Assembly: GCF_018294505.1 (NCBI RefSeq)
Contig: NC_057798.1
Coordinates: 369,932,199 to 369,996,198 of the forward strand
Length of the DNA stretch: 64,000 nucleotides
Reading direction: 5' to 3'
From: Triticum aestivum
Lineage: Eukaryota > Streptophyta > Magnoliopsida > Poales > Poaceae
A program made the translations under genes and the position numbers. A model generated the notes under the pieces. That model was not told the DNA's origin. It made no database searches and saw nothing but the letters and a program-made list of their open reading frames with translations. This document shows positions 20,940 through 33,600 of the stretch, piece by piece (positions within the stretch are counted from its first letter, which is position 1; each line of letters opens with the position of its first letter).

Positions 20940-22500
20940 TACTCTTTCTTTTGGTGGGAATTGATTTGTTTTTTGTTGTTGTTGAGGGAAGTGCGAATTG
21001 ATTTGGTACTGTGTAGGGTAATCTTGTTCTCCCGATTTTTTTTACATTTTTCTTGTAGTTTTTTCAATGGCATCTATAGCAATATAGTAAAAGGGGACAT
21101 GACTCTATTGTGTCTCGTATGAGTTGTTTTTTTACACGTTAAGTTTGTTCTGCCGAACAAGGAATCCACACCTTGTTATCCCGAAATTTTCAAGCTCGAG
21201 TAACTTTTGTCTCACCTGCTTTGAAACTCCCGCCTCTTCAACCCGCACCGCGCCTTGTTATCCCAAAATTTCGACGCGCGCGAGAACTCCCTTCTCATCC
21301 GAAATCGGTCCCGCAACCCAGACACGTGAAATCCCCCTTCTACCCCTCAGCCGGAAATGAAGCTCCACGTCGCGGTGTCAAAACCGGTGGGGGTACACTG
21401 GTAACTTACCCTATATTTCGGACAAGCGCGTCCCAAAGCTTGGCTCCCCCCNNNNNNNNNNNNNNNNNNNNNNNNNNNNNNNNNNNNNNNNNNNNNNNNN
21501 NNNNNNNNNNNNNNNNNNNNNNNNNNNNNNNNNNNNNNNNNNNNNNNNNNNNNNNNNNNNNNNNNNNNNNNNNNNNNNNNNNNNNNNNNNNNNNNNNNNN
21601 NNNNNNNNNNNNNNNNNNNNNNNNNNNNNNNNNNNNNNNNNNNNNNNNNNNNNNNNNNNNNNNNNNNNNNNNNNNNNNNNNNNNNNNNNNNNNNNNNNNN
21701 NNNNNNNNNNNNNNNNNNNNNNNNNNNNNNNNNNNNNNNNNNNNNNNNNNNNNNNNNNNNNNNNNNNNNNNNNNNNNNNNNNNNNNNNNNNNNNNNGTCG
21801 GCCTCCCAACCGCCGCCCATCCGGAGACTCTTCCCCAACTACGTCGTCCACCGCAACAACTCGTCGTCCCTCATCCACCGCATCGGATGAGGATCCGTTG
21901 TCGATCTCGTCGTCCCGCCAGATTAGCCGCCCCATCCTCCACCTCCAAGGAGCTACCCCGACGTTCGCCTCGTTTATCGTGCCACCTCAATCCCCACAGC
22001 GCCGTCTTGACCTGCCCCACCGGAACCGCAGCACCCTCACCAATTCCTCCGATGAAGCCGAGGTCAACTCAGCGCCACCAAGGAGGTTCTGCACTCACCG
22101 CTGCATTTTATCTTTTACTCGATCTCACGGGGCTGCCGGTGCTCGATACCGAGCAAACATGGCGGGCCTCCATCGACGGCGCCGTCGCTGGCGACATCAT
22201 CCACGGCGTCTCTCCCCCATGTCATTCCTTCCTCGACGGCGACTTCCACAACGGCACTAGCTGTAGCTGCTCTAGCTCTCGCTCGCGTTGTGGATGTGTT
22301 CTTGCTGTCGGTCGCGCTGCTGCACTGCTCTTGCTTTCGTTCGTGTTGCTGCTCTACTCTTGCTCTCGCTTGCGTTGCTGCTCCTGCTGCACGACCTTCG
22401 GCAGCTATAGGAGTTGCTGCTTTAGCACTCACTCGTGGTGCTACTGCACGACTTGCTCTCTGCTAGTGCGTTCCCTGCTCGAGCGTCTGCTGATTTAGAT
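20940..22500 (+). mobile_element. CACTA internal 5' block, GC-rich, interrupted by N
   Basis: It has a base composition quite different from the AT-rich left side, with plus-strand proline/serine/arginine-rich open frames and a segment of cgtcgccg-type repeats. The open frame from 21173 to 22498 runs across the N gap and changes composition on each side, so it cannot be trusted as a single gene. An exon-like end at 22045-22085 (ccgatgaagccgaggtcaac) recurs in altered form at 22930 and 23630. Confidence 0.4.
21452..21796. other. Assembly gap (345 N)
   Basis: An unbroken run of N. The gap follows a cytosine run in a GC-rich block, a common place for assembly breaks. Coding statements across it are not possible. 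Confidence 1.
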
Positions 22501-24343
22501 CACTGCTTCTCTGCTACTAGTGCTCGAACGCCCTAAACATCTATTGCAATGCTCTGCTACTAGTTCAATCAGTTTCGATAGTAAAATTCAGTTTTGACTG
22601 TAAAGTTCATTTTCTTCAGTTAAATTCAGAGTGAACAGTACTTATAGCATCTGTCGGAGCAGCCGTGGCACGGCTGATGCATTTTACATCTAGCACTTTT
22701 GGTGATGTATTTTACATCATCTATTGCAGATGATATTAGGGTCCCACTTCAGATTAACGTTGTCTGTCTTGTCTTGCTTCAGCCTCGTCACCGTACACCT
22801 CACCGGAGCTGCTCCAACTACGGAACCGTCCATCACAGCGGAGCAGTACCCTCGGCGCCGTTTCCAGAGGCCTCGGATCTTCTTCCCTGCCTCCGACAGT
22901 CACACCAGCACCAGCACCATCCTCCATGTCCAACCCAATGAAGCTGAGGTCCACAAGGCTATGCTAAAGAGGTTGTACACCCGTCGCATCACTTTGTTAC
23001 TCTGCATTCATGTCGATCCCTCAGGGATCCTTTGCTATGGAACTACTATTCGTGCAAATCTGTTAGAAGGAGGGGAGCAAAGCAAAACTGGAGTATTTTT
23101 TCCTTTGGTGTCTCTTTTGAAAGAAAAAACGTAGGGATTTTATTCACTTGGACGTCCTTTTCAAATTAATATGCTTGAAGAACAGAACTAATTGCATTAC
23201 TGGCATAATAAGATTCTTATTTTTTCATTTTCACGTGGTTTGACTTTAATTTGACCATGTTTCTCCATTCCTGTGTTCTTCCAATTCATGTGAACCAAAC
23301 ACCCAGGTTGACTGAAATCCTATGTTTCCAAATGCTCTGTTTTGCACGTGCATTCCTATCCTGTTCCTATGTTTTTCCTGTCCCTGCGTTTATAGAATCC
23401 TCCAATTCTAAGGAGCCCTTATAGATTTACTTCATTTTCAGATAGGCATCAAAGAAAACTCTATGTGTTATGTCCTGCTCCTGCTATGTCGTCATCCACC
23501 CCACCTGAGGTGCACCATCGACAAAAGCGTTCACTGCAGCAGAGACCCCCCCTGCAGACTTTCTTTCGCCGCCTTATATCATCTTCCCCGTTGTCGGCAG
23601 CCACGCCAACTGCATTACCATCATCGACTGAGCAGATGAACCTGAGGACTACACAGTTCCGGAAGAGAGGTCGCAGTCTTTCGTGTTTGCTTATGTTATA
23701 CATCGGTTATTATTACCTGCTACTTTATCGTTCAAACTTGAGTTTTGAAATGCCCATGGGTCTCATATCGAGCCAGCACGAATAGTATTTGTCTACTATC
23801 TGGTTCATCTGGGGTCTTCTATGTGGTTCATGTTGGGTGGGCAACAAACAATAGATGATCCATTGTCTATCTTTTTAAACTGAAGCTATAATCTACCTGC
23901 TATCATTAGTTTTGGATCCATCCACTCGTTTACTACCATCAGTCTTGATTTTTGCATGCACCCCTTAGGCCTTACAAAATCTAACTATTTGTTTTATTAT
24001 GCATGTCAGATATTGTACACAATCGTACTGAACATGTAGAGAAAAAGAGAAGACCGTTGCATGGGAATATAATGTCATGCAGACGCCGCTCCATGGTGGG
24101 CGAAGTGCCCCCCCCCTGCATTTCCAGATTGTATTCTAGAGGAAGATAACTGTTCAGATGGGGATTCAGAAGGAGCCGATCATGCCTGTTTACCACCTGA
24201 GGTGTTTGCTCTAACCTGGCATGCTGATGTTGGTCATATCATGCATATGGCGCCTTGCATTGCTTACATTATACATTTATATCTCATCAGCTTAGTTTAG
24301 ATTTGCTTTGTGTGAATGCCACCTATTTGGTTTCTATATCATA

Positions 24344-24484
24344 CTCCCACCATTCCTAAATATTTGTCTTTTTAGAGATTTCAACAAGTGAGTGAATCTA
24401 CACTCTAAAATATGTCTATATACATCCGTATGTGGTAGTCCATTTGAAATCTCTAAAAATACAAATATTTAGGAACGGGGGGAG
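24344..24484. mobile_element. Stowaway MITE, 141 bp
   Basis: Starts ctcccaccattcctaaatat and ends with the inverse (atatttaggaacggggggag), with TA on both sides. It lies in an intron-like position of the degenerate ORF. Confidence 0.92.
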
Positions 24485-24660
24485 TATATGGGAATTATGT
24501 AATGCCATCTTGTTTAGCCAGGCATCATATACGTGAATCATGCAATGCCATCCTGTTTAGCTAGTCATCGTATATGTGAATTGTATCGTGCCATAATTTT
24601 TTCCATAATGTATTCCATTTGTCAACAATGTTTATACATTCATCTACTCTTCCTGTGCAT

Positions 24661-25994
24661 CAGCCATTTGAGTAGGTCATGGGAAAATCTGGAGTGAAAA
24701 CAAGGTCCTCTGAGCAGTCAGTGCTACCTGTCGATGCAGATTTCTTGCTGGTTACAGATAGCTCTTCAGAGGAGGATTCAGAGACAGATGACCAGTCGTA
24801 TCCCCCCCCCCCGAGGTGCATGCTCTAACTTGGCTAGGTTATATTGCTCATATCATGCATATGGTGTCTTGCATTGCCATGCCATCTGCTTAGATTAGAC
24901 ATGTTTTGTGTGAATGCCTCCTATTTGCTTTCTATATCAGATATGTGAATTATGCAATGCCATGTTTTTCTGCCAGTTATCACATATGTGAATTATGCAC
25001 CGCCATGGAGCCAGGCATCATATATTTGAATTTTCTCATGCCATCTTTTTTTCAGTACGTATTCCATTTGTCGACAATCTGTGTATATTGAACTACTCTT
25101 CATGTGTATCAGTCATTTGAGCCGGTTATGGAAAAAATTGGAGTGAAAACAAGGTCTTCAGAGCAGGCAATGGTACTTGTTGAAGCATATATCTCGATGG
25201 TTACATGGAGCTCCTCAGAGGAGGATTCAGAGACAGATGACCAGTCCTATATCCCACCTAAGGTGTATGCTCTAAGTTGCAATGTTTATATTTCTCATAT
25301 GATGCATATGGTGTCTTGCATTGCTTAGTTTAGACATCATATGCACAATATTTAATTCCATCTGCTTAGTTTAGAGATCATACATGCGAGTGTCAGCTGC
25401 TTAGTATATGAATCAATTATGTCAATTATATCATGCCATCCTGTATACTTAGACAACATGTATGTGAATTATTTCATCCCAACCTATTTTAGAAACACAT
25501 CATATAGTTTTGTCATGTCATCCTGTTTAGGTACTCATCATATGTTGAATTATGCCATTATATCATGTTAAGTTATCCATCATATATTTCAAACTGTGTC
25601 ATGCTATCCTGTTTAGTTAGGCATCATATATGTGAAATTGTGTCATGATGTCCTGTTTGGTTAGACAACATATATGTGAATTACCACATCTGTCTATCAT
25701 ACAATGTTTATACGTTCAATTTCTTTTCTTGTTTATCAGCCATTTGAATTGGAGGGGGTGATGGCAGTATCTAAGGGAGAAAAAACCCGTTCTTCACAAA
25801 AGACAGTGCTACCCATCGATGCAGATAGAATCGTGGTTGTACTGGCCCACAAACTAGCCCCACCACACATAATCGAGACTCTTCCAGATTGCACACTTAC
25901 ACCGCAGGGCAGAGAACCAGCTACAACCCATCTAACCGCAACCCCAGCGGATAGTAACCCACTTCTAGTTGACAAAGCACCATGTCCACCATAG
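24661..25994 (+). repeat. Tandemly duplicated exon cassette
   Basis: Three cassettes start at about 24661, 25111 and 25738. Each begins after a ttatcag- or gtatcag-like acceptor with the phrase ccatttga, reads ..VKTRSSEQ.. and (in the first two) SSEEDSETDDQS, and ends near a donor followed by a gtgtatgctctaa phrase. A fourth, partial cassette lies near 24130-24210. The intron parts, with catatatgtgaattatgc phrases, are duplicated too, so whole exon-intron units were copied. Confidence 0.75.
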
Positions 25995-27284
25995 AGTACC
26001 CCCACACAAGCAGTTTGTAAAGCTACTGCAGTGCCCAAAGCACGAAGACCACCACAGCTAACCCAAACTCCACGTTTAAAGCAGAAGAGCAACTATTCTC
26101 AAGTCAGATTCCATAGCTATGGTCCATACTCCTTTGCTGTTGCATCACTGTATTTACTCATAACAACTACTTTCAAATTTGAAGGATCCAATTGAAACTC
26201 CAATGGCGCAACAGGTATGTTTTAAACCTATTTCTTTAACTGGATTGTTGTTCTAACTTCTTGCTCTAGGTTGATTTTAGTTTAATTGTATAAACAGTTA
26301 TGTTCTCATGTGATGCACATTACAAGTGCTGCCAGTGTTGTGTAGTTTCTCACACTTATATTCTGTCTATGTTGTTGTGTCTTAAAAATATATGAGTTGA
26401 ACTGTGTCTCTATCTTGATTAGGCAACATAAACTAGAATGATATGGACAATACAGTGACCATAGTACATAGATATATGTTTGTTTCATGTTGTTATCCTG
26501 TCCACCTTACGACTGAGCCGGTTTACCAAAATGAGTCTCGTATACTACAAGCTGAACATGTGATGTGTCTGCTTGTTTCTCTTGTAGTATGCAAACAGAA
26601 TATTGGAGAAGAGCACCCCACTATGCAATGGTAGAGAAAGTAATGCATATAAGGTTCAAGATAGTGAGACAACCCTGTTGGTCTCCAAGAAAGGTGATAA
26701 AAACGATCTTGTAGACAGTGAGAAAACCCCACAGTCCTGCTTTGATGTAGTGTTTGAGTTACTGGCCAGTACCGCTGGCACAAGCTCTTCGAACTCGCTG
26801 CCTGAATCACTTCAGCTTCTTTAGTCTCACCTACAAGCTGAAAGGCATCAGTCAGCTGTGTTGCGGCAAGAAGCCAAAGGACTGAGGAAGTCCCTGCAGA
26901 ATTCAGATGTGTACTTTCTTGTGCAACAACAAGCGCTGGAGGATTTAAGCGCCAAACAAGATAAAGTTAATAAGCTTGCTAAGCATCTTGCCAGCATTAT
27001 GGGTACCCAGGATATTGTTTCTTGAGCTCTTCTGAAGTGGTTTCAGTTCTGGACTTGTTTTGCTGTGGCGTTTATATGCTGCTTTGTTCCCTATATTTGC
27101 TCTGGTGGCGAACTTTGATGCCCAGTGGATGTAATATGTGTAATAGCAGTGATAGCCTAGCATAACTTGCTTGCTTATTTATTTCCTTGTTGTCTTGTTT
27201 ATTTGTTTGCTTGTAGTCAGTGCAGTTCTTTTTCCGCGGTTTGCTAGTGGCTGCAATAACCTATTTTTTAAAACTAGGCCACAA

Positions 27285-28095
27285 TAACCATGGGCTAATA
27301 TTTACTGTAGTGACACTGGGCCTCCTACGGGCCGTAGAAACAGTGGGCCTTCTACGGGGCGTAGAAACAGTGGGCCTTCTACGGGCCGTAGAAACAATGG
27401 GCCTTCTACGGGGCGTATCATCAATGGGCCTTATACGGGCCGTATGATCGATTGGCCAAACATGGGCCAATAACAGACCGCATTATGGCCGTAAACGGGC
27501 TAGAGTTGGAATCGTCCGTTCATGGGCCGACCATAACGGGCCATCATTAATAGGCCGTATTTGATGCTGCTATGAAAACGGCCCAACGAACTAATGGACC
27601 ACAAACGGGCTGACTGTAACCACAGGCTGAATTTGGCCCACAAGCAGAAAATGATAGTAACAGGTTGTAAGTAAACGAATGCTGGAAATGAGCCCAAGAA
27701 TTAATGGGCTCTGAGAAGGCCGAAAGATAACATGGGCTGGAAACGGCCCAACGGAATAACGGGTCGTTAATGGGTATAAAGTGATACACTGTTCAGTACG
27801 GGCCAGTTTCACCACGGGCCATTAATGGGTGTAAAGTGATACACTTTTCATTATGGGACAGTTTCACCATGGGTCGTTAATGGGCCAAGAGTTACAAAGG
27901 GCCTCATATGGGCCGAAAAGACGTCATGGGCCATACAGGGGCCAGAAGTGAAAACGGGCTGGTATCATATTGGATGGCCCAGTTGATGCTACTGGGCCTA
28001 ATTCGGATAGGGCTAACGGGCCTTGGGTTAGCAGACTGTAAATGGGCTATATGCGAACATGTCGTTAACAGGCTTTCCATGGGCCGGCCCGCCAC
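27285..28095. repeat. 3' subterminal GGGCC repeat array
   Basis: Motifs of the form tgggcc, acgggcc or gggccgta recur dozens of times in about 800 bp, including a regular block at 27320-27440 with cttctacgggccgtagaaac units. This is the CACTA 3' subterminal region. Its motif differs from the GATGAACAG array at the other end. Confidence 0.82.
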
Positions 28096-28439
28096 CCTTT
28101 GACCAAGTCAAACAGGCCGGCCTTTTCACAGGAATGGGCCTCTATTGGGTCGTGCCACGTGTCGACATATCATAGGCGCCTTCTGTCCAGTGAGTGGATG
28201 ACATCTGTCCCAACGATGAGCTGACACGTGTTTCCTCCAGCCAATGATGATTTTACACGTGGAAAGTCCCCATTGGTCAGGGCTGTTAACGGGTTATCGG
28301 ATCCAAAACCCGACCCGATAGCTTAACGGCGTTCCGTTACGGTGGATGCCATGTGTCGGTCACCCTTGACGAAAGCACTTCTGTGACGCGCGATTTGTCG
28401 TCATGGAAGTGGACACTTCCGTGATGATAATTTTGGTAA

Positions 28440-28580
28440 TGTCATGGCACACTTCTACGACAGCACAGGTATGACTATCTTGATTCTGTCACAAAATCGT
28501 CATGGATGTACATGCATGACAAAAAACGCGACCTACTGTGACAAACACGTATCATCACGGAAGTGTATTTTTTTGTACTG
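28440..28580 (-). repeat. CACTA 3' terminus
   Basis: Read on the minus strand it begins CAGTACAAAAAAATACACTT (canonical CACTA with one substitution) and continues ccgtgatgatacgtg. It contains repeated atgacgattttgtgacag-like subterminal phrases. It is followed directly by the tca duplication. Confidence 0.9.
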
Positions 28581-28895
28581 TCACCGTGAGTATCCAAGAG
28601 TTGATTATACGATATGCATCAAACAATTTTAGATTCATAATACTCAATCCAACACAAAGAACCTCAAAGAGTGCCCCAAGATTTCTACCGGAGAAACAAA
28701 GACAAGAACGTGCATCAACCCCTATGCATAGATTACCCAAATGTCACCTCGAGAATCCATGAATTGAGTGCCAAAACACATATCAAGTGAATCAATATGA
28801 TACCCCATTGTCACCACGGGTATTCATAGCAAGACATACATCAAGTGTTCTCAAATCCATAAAAGTATTCAATCCGATAAAACAAAATCTCTAAG

Positions 28896-29945
28896 TGTCG
28901 GTGTACAAAAGTGTGGGTACTTCTGTACCCCTTACGTGTGCACGGACGGTCGCAACCACACCTACAGCAGGGCTTGGCGAAGCAGAGGAGGGCGGCAGGA
29001 GGCGAGACAGGAACAAAGGATGTCAAAACGGACACTCAAGGCAACAAGCAGCAAGAGCAAGCAGAGCCACGCCCGGCAACAAGCCTTGCTGAGGCAACCT
29101 GCGAGGCCCCCAGCAAGCTCCTTGCCAGGGCAGCTTGCGAAGAGACCCGCAGGGCCACCACCCTTGGGGTTGAGAGCTCTGACACCATCGATAATGTTAA
29201 AGACCAATATTTGGAGAGCGCATGCATGGTAGCATGCAGCCCCTCACAAAGATTGGCAACCCACGAACCCACGTGGGATCAGGAGACGAAGACCCCCGAC
29301 AAGGTCCTTGCCGGGGATGACTCCGAGGCCCCCAGCAAGCCTTGCCAGGGACGATCGCCAGGCCAGGCCAGACCCATGCCCGACAAGGTTTCGCCACTCC
29401 AGCGCAATGATAAGCATGCATGCGTGGCGGCATGCAAATCTTCGTGGAAGCCTACCATCTCACCAACACAACAGCTGGTTGGCCAGCGTGGTGCTGCATG
29501 CCCCGTCGTCTCGGACGCGTGGCGAGGCAAGGACGAGCGACGAAGGACGAGATGGCCTCTCTTTCCGTCCCCAATAAAGCGAGAGGACACGTAGGCAACG
29601 CATTAAATGTGCTTGTCCTATGTTGATCGAGCGATAAGCTTGTACCACTGTAGCTTGCCACCTCCTGTGTGCCACTGTGGCAACCCCTTTGTGTATAAAA
29701 GGAAGCCCAAGGCGCATAGAGAGAGGATTCGGAATTTTGGAGAAAGCACACATGGTAGCTAGTTCAGCTCAAGAACACACATATAACCAGATAAAGTAGG
29801 ACTAGGGTATTACGCATCTTCGCGGCCCGAACCGGGATAAAAATCCTCTGTGTGCTAACGGCTCGACCTGCTCTTCGTGCAACTAATCCCCCGCTGAACG
29901 TAGAAGGGATCCTTGTGACCCCATAGGTGATCGGTTTCACCGACA
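28896..29945. mobile_element. Solo LTR, 1050 bp
   Basis: Begins tgtcggtgtac, ends ggtttcaccgaca, and is flanked by ctaag (28891-28895 and 29946-29950). The short inverted ends TGTCGGTG/CACCGACA and the absence of internal sequence are diagnostic of a solo LTR left by recombination. A TATA box (gtgtataaaaggaag near 29690) followed by the R/U5-like 3' part shows plus orientation. The strand-wide open frames inside it are not genes. The superfamily is probably Ty3-gypsy, not proven. Confidence 0.93.
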
Positions 29946-30052
29946 CTAAGGGAAAACTCAATTCGCAACAAGATAGAGAGGGGAAACACCATATGATCCA
30001 ACTATATTAACAAAGCCCGTGATACATCAAGATCGTGACATCTCAAGAACAC

Positions 30053-30072
30053 GAGAGAGAGAGAGAGAGATT
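30053..30072. repeat. GA microsatellite in LTR
   Basis: A gagagagaga run, shorter in the sister LTR near 53697-53705, where the same position has fewer units. Confidence 0.85.
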
Positions 30073-30630
30073 AAACACATAGCTACTGGTACAAACCCTC
30101 AGCCCTGAGGGTGGACTACTCCCTCCTCATCGTGGTGGCCGCCGGGATGATGAAGATGGCCACCGGTGATGATTTCCCCCTCCGAAAGGGTGCCGGAACG
30201 GGGCTAGATTGGTTTTTCGTGGCTACAGAGTCTTGCGGCGGCGGAACTTCTGATCTAGAGTTATTTCTAGGGGTTTCTATATTTATAGGATTTTTGCGTC
30301 GGTTTCACGCGAAGATGGGCCTCGAGGTGAGCACGATACACCAGGGCGCGCCTGGGGGCCTGGTGTGCCCTGGTGGGTTGTGCCCACCTTATGGCTCTTC
30401 TGGCCCTCCCATGAAGCTTCTAGTGCCTCTTCTCTTCCAAAAAAATCGTCAAAAAGTTTCGTTGCATTTAGAGAACTTTCATTTCTGCACAAAAATCAAC
30501 ACCATGGTAGTTCTGCTGAAAACAGCGGTAGTTTGGGTTAGTTCCATTCAAATCATACCAAAACCATATAAAATTGTTGTAAACATGGCATGAATACTTT
30601 ATAAATTATAGATATGTTGGAGACGTATCA

Positions 30631-30642
30631 GCACCCCCACGC
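30631..30642 (-). other. Polypurine tract of the non-autonomous element
   Basis: GTGGGGGTGC on the minus strand directly before the 3' LTR start TGATACGTC; the expected plus-strand primer position. Confidence 0.8.
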
Positions 30643-33600
30643 TTAATTCCTACTCGTCCTCGAGTAGGAAAATAATAAAAGAAATAATTTATGAAGTGTG
30701 AATGCTAGCAAAGTGCATAAGTTTGATCAATAATAATTTCAGTCACTTTTCCTAGCATCATAACAGCAACTCTTTCTCATATAACTCATCATGACAAAGT
30801 AGCAATCAATTCACATATTACGGTTCAAACAATGAGTTCTCTTGAAACTTAACAACCTATATTCTTAGTCACCAAACAATTGCAATTCAACTTATTCAAC
30901 AATGTCTAAGTAAGAGATCCACATACTCAATCATCATATAGTCTTCCATGACTGCTAGTACTCGAAGCATATTTTTAGAACAAATGGCATCCATAGAACA
31001 CACAGAAAGATAGGGGCTTAATGTTTCGCCTCCCAACTCATTTATCATAGAGATACTTGTCAACAATAATAAATCGTGATCAAATATATTTGACTGGCCA
31101 TGTGTGCCTAGATCTTTCCCCACCACATGATGTTTGCCAACTAGAGAATAATTGAGGTTGAATGAGGATTCATACTATTGACTCTCGCATAAAAGTAAAT
31201 ACTGAAAGGTAAAAGATAGGCCCTTCGTAGAAGGAAGCAGAGGTTGTCATGCACTTTTTGGTTTTGTATGCACAATCCTTTAATGCAAAAGAACATCACG
31301 TCATATTGCCCCTTATGATAGCAACCTTTATTATGCAGTCCATCGCTTTTATTACTTTGCCATCACAAATTTGTACAACGCTCAGTTTTCTCTTACACTA
31401 AATGATCAAACACATTTAGAAGCAATTTTATTGCCTTTTTTGCATTGATGACAACTTGCTTGAAGGATCTTATTCAATCCATAGGTACATATGGTGGACA
31501 CTCATGGCAAGAAACTGGGTTTAATGGGTTTTGTATGCACAAGTAGTATCTCTACTTAGTACGAATATTTGGCTAGCAAAAGATCCTAAGAAAGCACCAC
31601 ATGTTGCAGGATCCATAACAATATAACTTATATGCAAATATACACAACCATAACTCATTACGTTGTCTTCCTTGTCCAGCTTCAACTAATTTGCTCAAGT
31701 TTGAAAATAATTAATGGGTATTCACAATCATAGAAGATGTCCAAGAAAATATATTTGTATGTGAAATTTCTCTTCCTTATACTAATCATTCATGAATTGC
31801 TTGTATGACCAATATTGTGATTGTCAAGCTTCAAAAGATTTCACTTTCTAAGCCCAATGTGAAGCTACTACTAGGTATGATATGAACATATAATTTCAAC
31901 TTCATGATATTAAATTCATTCAAAAATTTATTCATAGGATATAAGTGAAGCACAAGAGTAAATGACAAACTACTCAAAAAATATATAAGTGAAGATCAAG
32001 CGAGTAGTTAAGTAAAAGGGTAGCTAATTTAGGACTCTATCTTATTTAAAAACTTTCATATATAAGTATTTTATGAAAACAGCAAGTAAAACAAAATAAA
32101 ATGACATTCCAAGAATAGCACAACTCATGTTGAGAAGCAAAAACTTAGGATCAATCGATACTAACCGATAATTGTTGATGAAGAAAGGTGGGATGTCTAC
32201 AGGGGCATCCCCAAGCTTAGATGCTTGAGACTTCTTGCAATATCATCTTGGGATGCCTTTGAAATCCCCAAGCTTGAGATTTTGTGTCTCCTTAATTCCT
32301 TTTATATCACGGTTTCCCTAAATCTCAAAAACTTCATCCACACAAAACTCAACAAGAACTCATGAGATGAGTTAGTATAAATCAATGCAAAAACCTTATC
32401 ATTCTCTACTCTAGCAAATCACTAAAATTATTATTTAACATTGCATACTAAATGCCTCTGCATATTTAATACTTCTATCCTCAAATAGAATCATTGAACA
32501 TGCAAACATAACAGCATTCTGCCAAAACAGGACAGCCTCCAAAGAATGCAAGAAGATCCATACTTATCTAACTCCAAAAATTCTGAACAATTATTACACT
32601 ATATAATATATATTTTAGCTTATTGTGTAAAAATTTCAAGAACTTATCACATTCTGACTTTCCATAAGAATCCATACAATGATAGAAAACTTTCTGTTTT
32701 TAAACTGCAACATGTAGACTTGTAAAATAAGCATGGAAAAGGCTATACTTGACATTTTTATTGAAGTAAAAGATACAAAACATTATTATAAATACAGCAA
32801 GCAAATCAAAACAAAATAAAATGACGCCCCAAGCAAAACACATATCATGTGACGAATAAAAATATAGCCTCTAGTAAGGTTACCGATATTGTTGGAGACG
32901 AAAGAGGGGATGCCTTCCGGGGCATCCCCAAGCTTAGTTGCTTGGGTCTTCCTTGAATATTACCTTGGGGTGCCTTGGGAATCCCCAAGCTTAGGGTCTT
33001 GTCACTCCTTATTCTCCTCATATCGACATCTCACCCAAAACTTGAAAACTTCAATCACACAAAACTTAACGGAACTTCATGAGATAGGTTAGTATGATAA
33101 AGACAAATCATTCACTTTGTTACTGTCAAAGACAAGATTCATAATTGTTATCACACAATGCCTATTGTAACATATCATTTCCACAATTTATAATGAGCAA
33201 TATAAGCCATAGAAACTAGAAAACAAGCAAACTGTGCATTGAAAATAGAATCTGTCAAAAACAGAACAATTCGTAATGATCTAGACAACAACCATACTTC
33301 TAACACTCCAAAAATTCTGAAAAAATTAGGAAAATGTAATTAATTTGTATATCAATAATCTATAAAAAAAGGTTCTAGAATTTATCATGTTCCAGTGGAG
33401 CAGATCAATTCTGTTACTGGGCGCAAAAGTTTCTGTTTTTGCACTGAATCAAGTCAACTATCATCCACACTATCCCAAAGGCTTTACTTGGCACTTTATT
33501 GAAACAAAAGCTATAAAACATGATTACTACAGTAGCTTAATCATGTGAACACACAAAAACAGTAGGGGTAAATGTTGGGTTGTCTCCCAACAAGCGCTTT

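Larger units (their letters stand above)
22780..27025 (+). pseudogene. Degenerate multi-exon ORF of the CACTA element
   Basis: Successive exon-like pieces on the plus strand have plausible acceptors and donors: about 22787-22972, 23486-23667, 24661-24820, 25111-25262, 25738-26000 and 26590-27025. The middle ones carry acidic stretches (SSEEDSETDDQS). The last encodes MEKSTPLCNGRESN and a helical tail (LRQEAKGLRKSLQNSD, LVQQQALEDLSAKQDKVNK, ASIMGTQDIVS, stop). Stops break the frame: TAG at the start of the 24661 exon, TAG after APCPP near 25992, and TAG after ESLQLL at 26822. The acidic middle and coiled-coil end suggest a DNA- or protein-binding accessory factor of the transposon; that is inference only. 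Confidence 0.45.
1031..28580 (+). mobile_element. Giant CACTA-terminated insertion (27.55 kb), no transposase seen
   Basis: The left end begins CACTACAAAAAAAGACAC. The right end, read on the minus strand, begins CAGTACAAAAAAATACACTT, so the TIRs match except for one base in the CACTA pentamer. The trinucleotide tca lies immediately outside each end (1028-1030 and 28581-28583). Removing the interval and one tca rejoins the host LTR exactly as in its sister copy near 35390-35405. CACTA (En/Spm) elements move by cut and paste using a TNP2-type transposase and make 3-bp duplications. I found no TNP2-like ORF, so this copy looks non-autonomous. The 3' 150 bases resemble Caspar-type Triticeae termini, which is a tentative family call. 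Confidence 0.88.
361..30630 (-). repeat. 3' LTR of the non-autonomous element, in three pieces
   Basis: The LTR is present as 361-1030, 28584-28895 and 29951-30630. It is interrupted by the CACTA-bounded insertion and by a solo LTR. The pieces align in order with the uninterrupted portions of the other LTR at 34729-35636 and 53516-54263. Its inner end, gttggagacgtatca, abuts the purine-rich tract (minus strand) at 30631. Confidence 0.92.

Noticed and set aside
21173..22498. 441-codon plus-strand ORF
   Set aside because: About 115 codons are N, and the two sides differ in composition; it is an artefact of the gap.
29000..29750. Open frames on both strands in the solo LTR (up to 227 codons)
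   Set aside because: They lie entirely within a precisely delimited solo LTR and have no domain signature.
30111..30593. 160-codon plus-strand frame
   Set aside because: It is antisense to the LTR of the non-autonomous element. The sister LTR copy near 53750-54230 breaks the frame, so it is not conserved.
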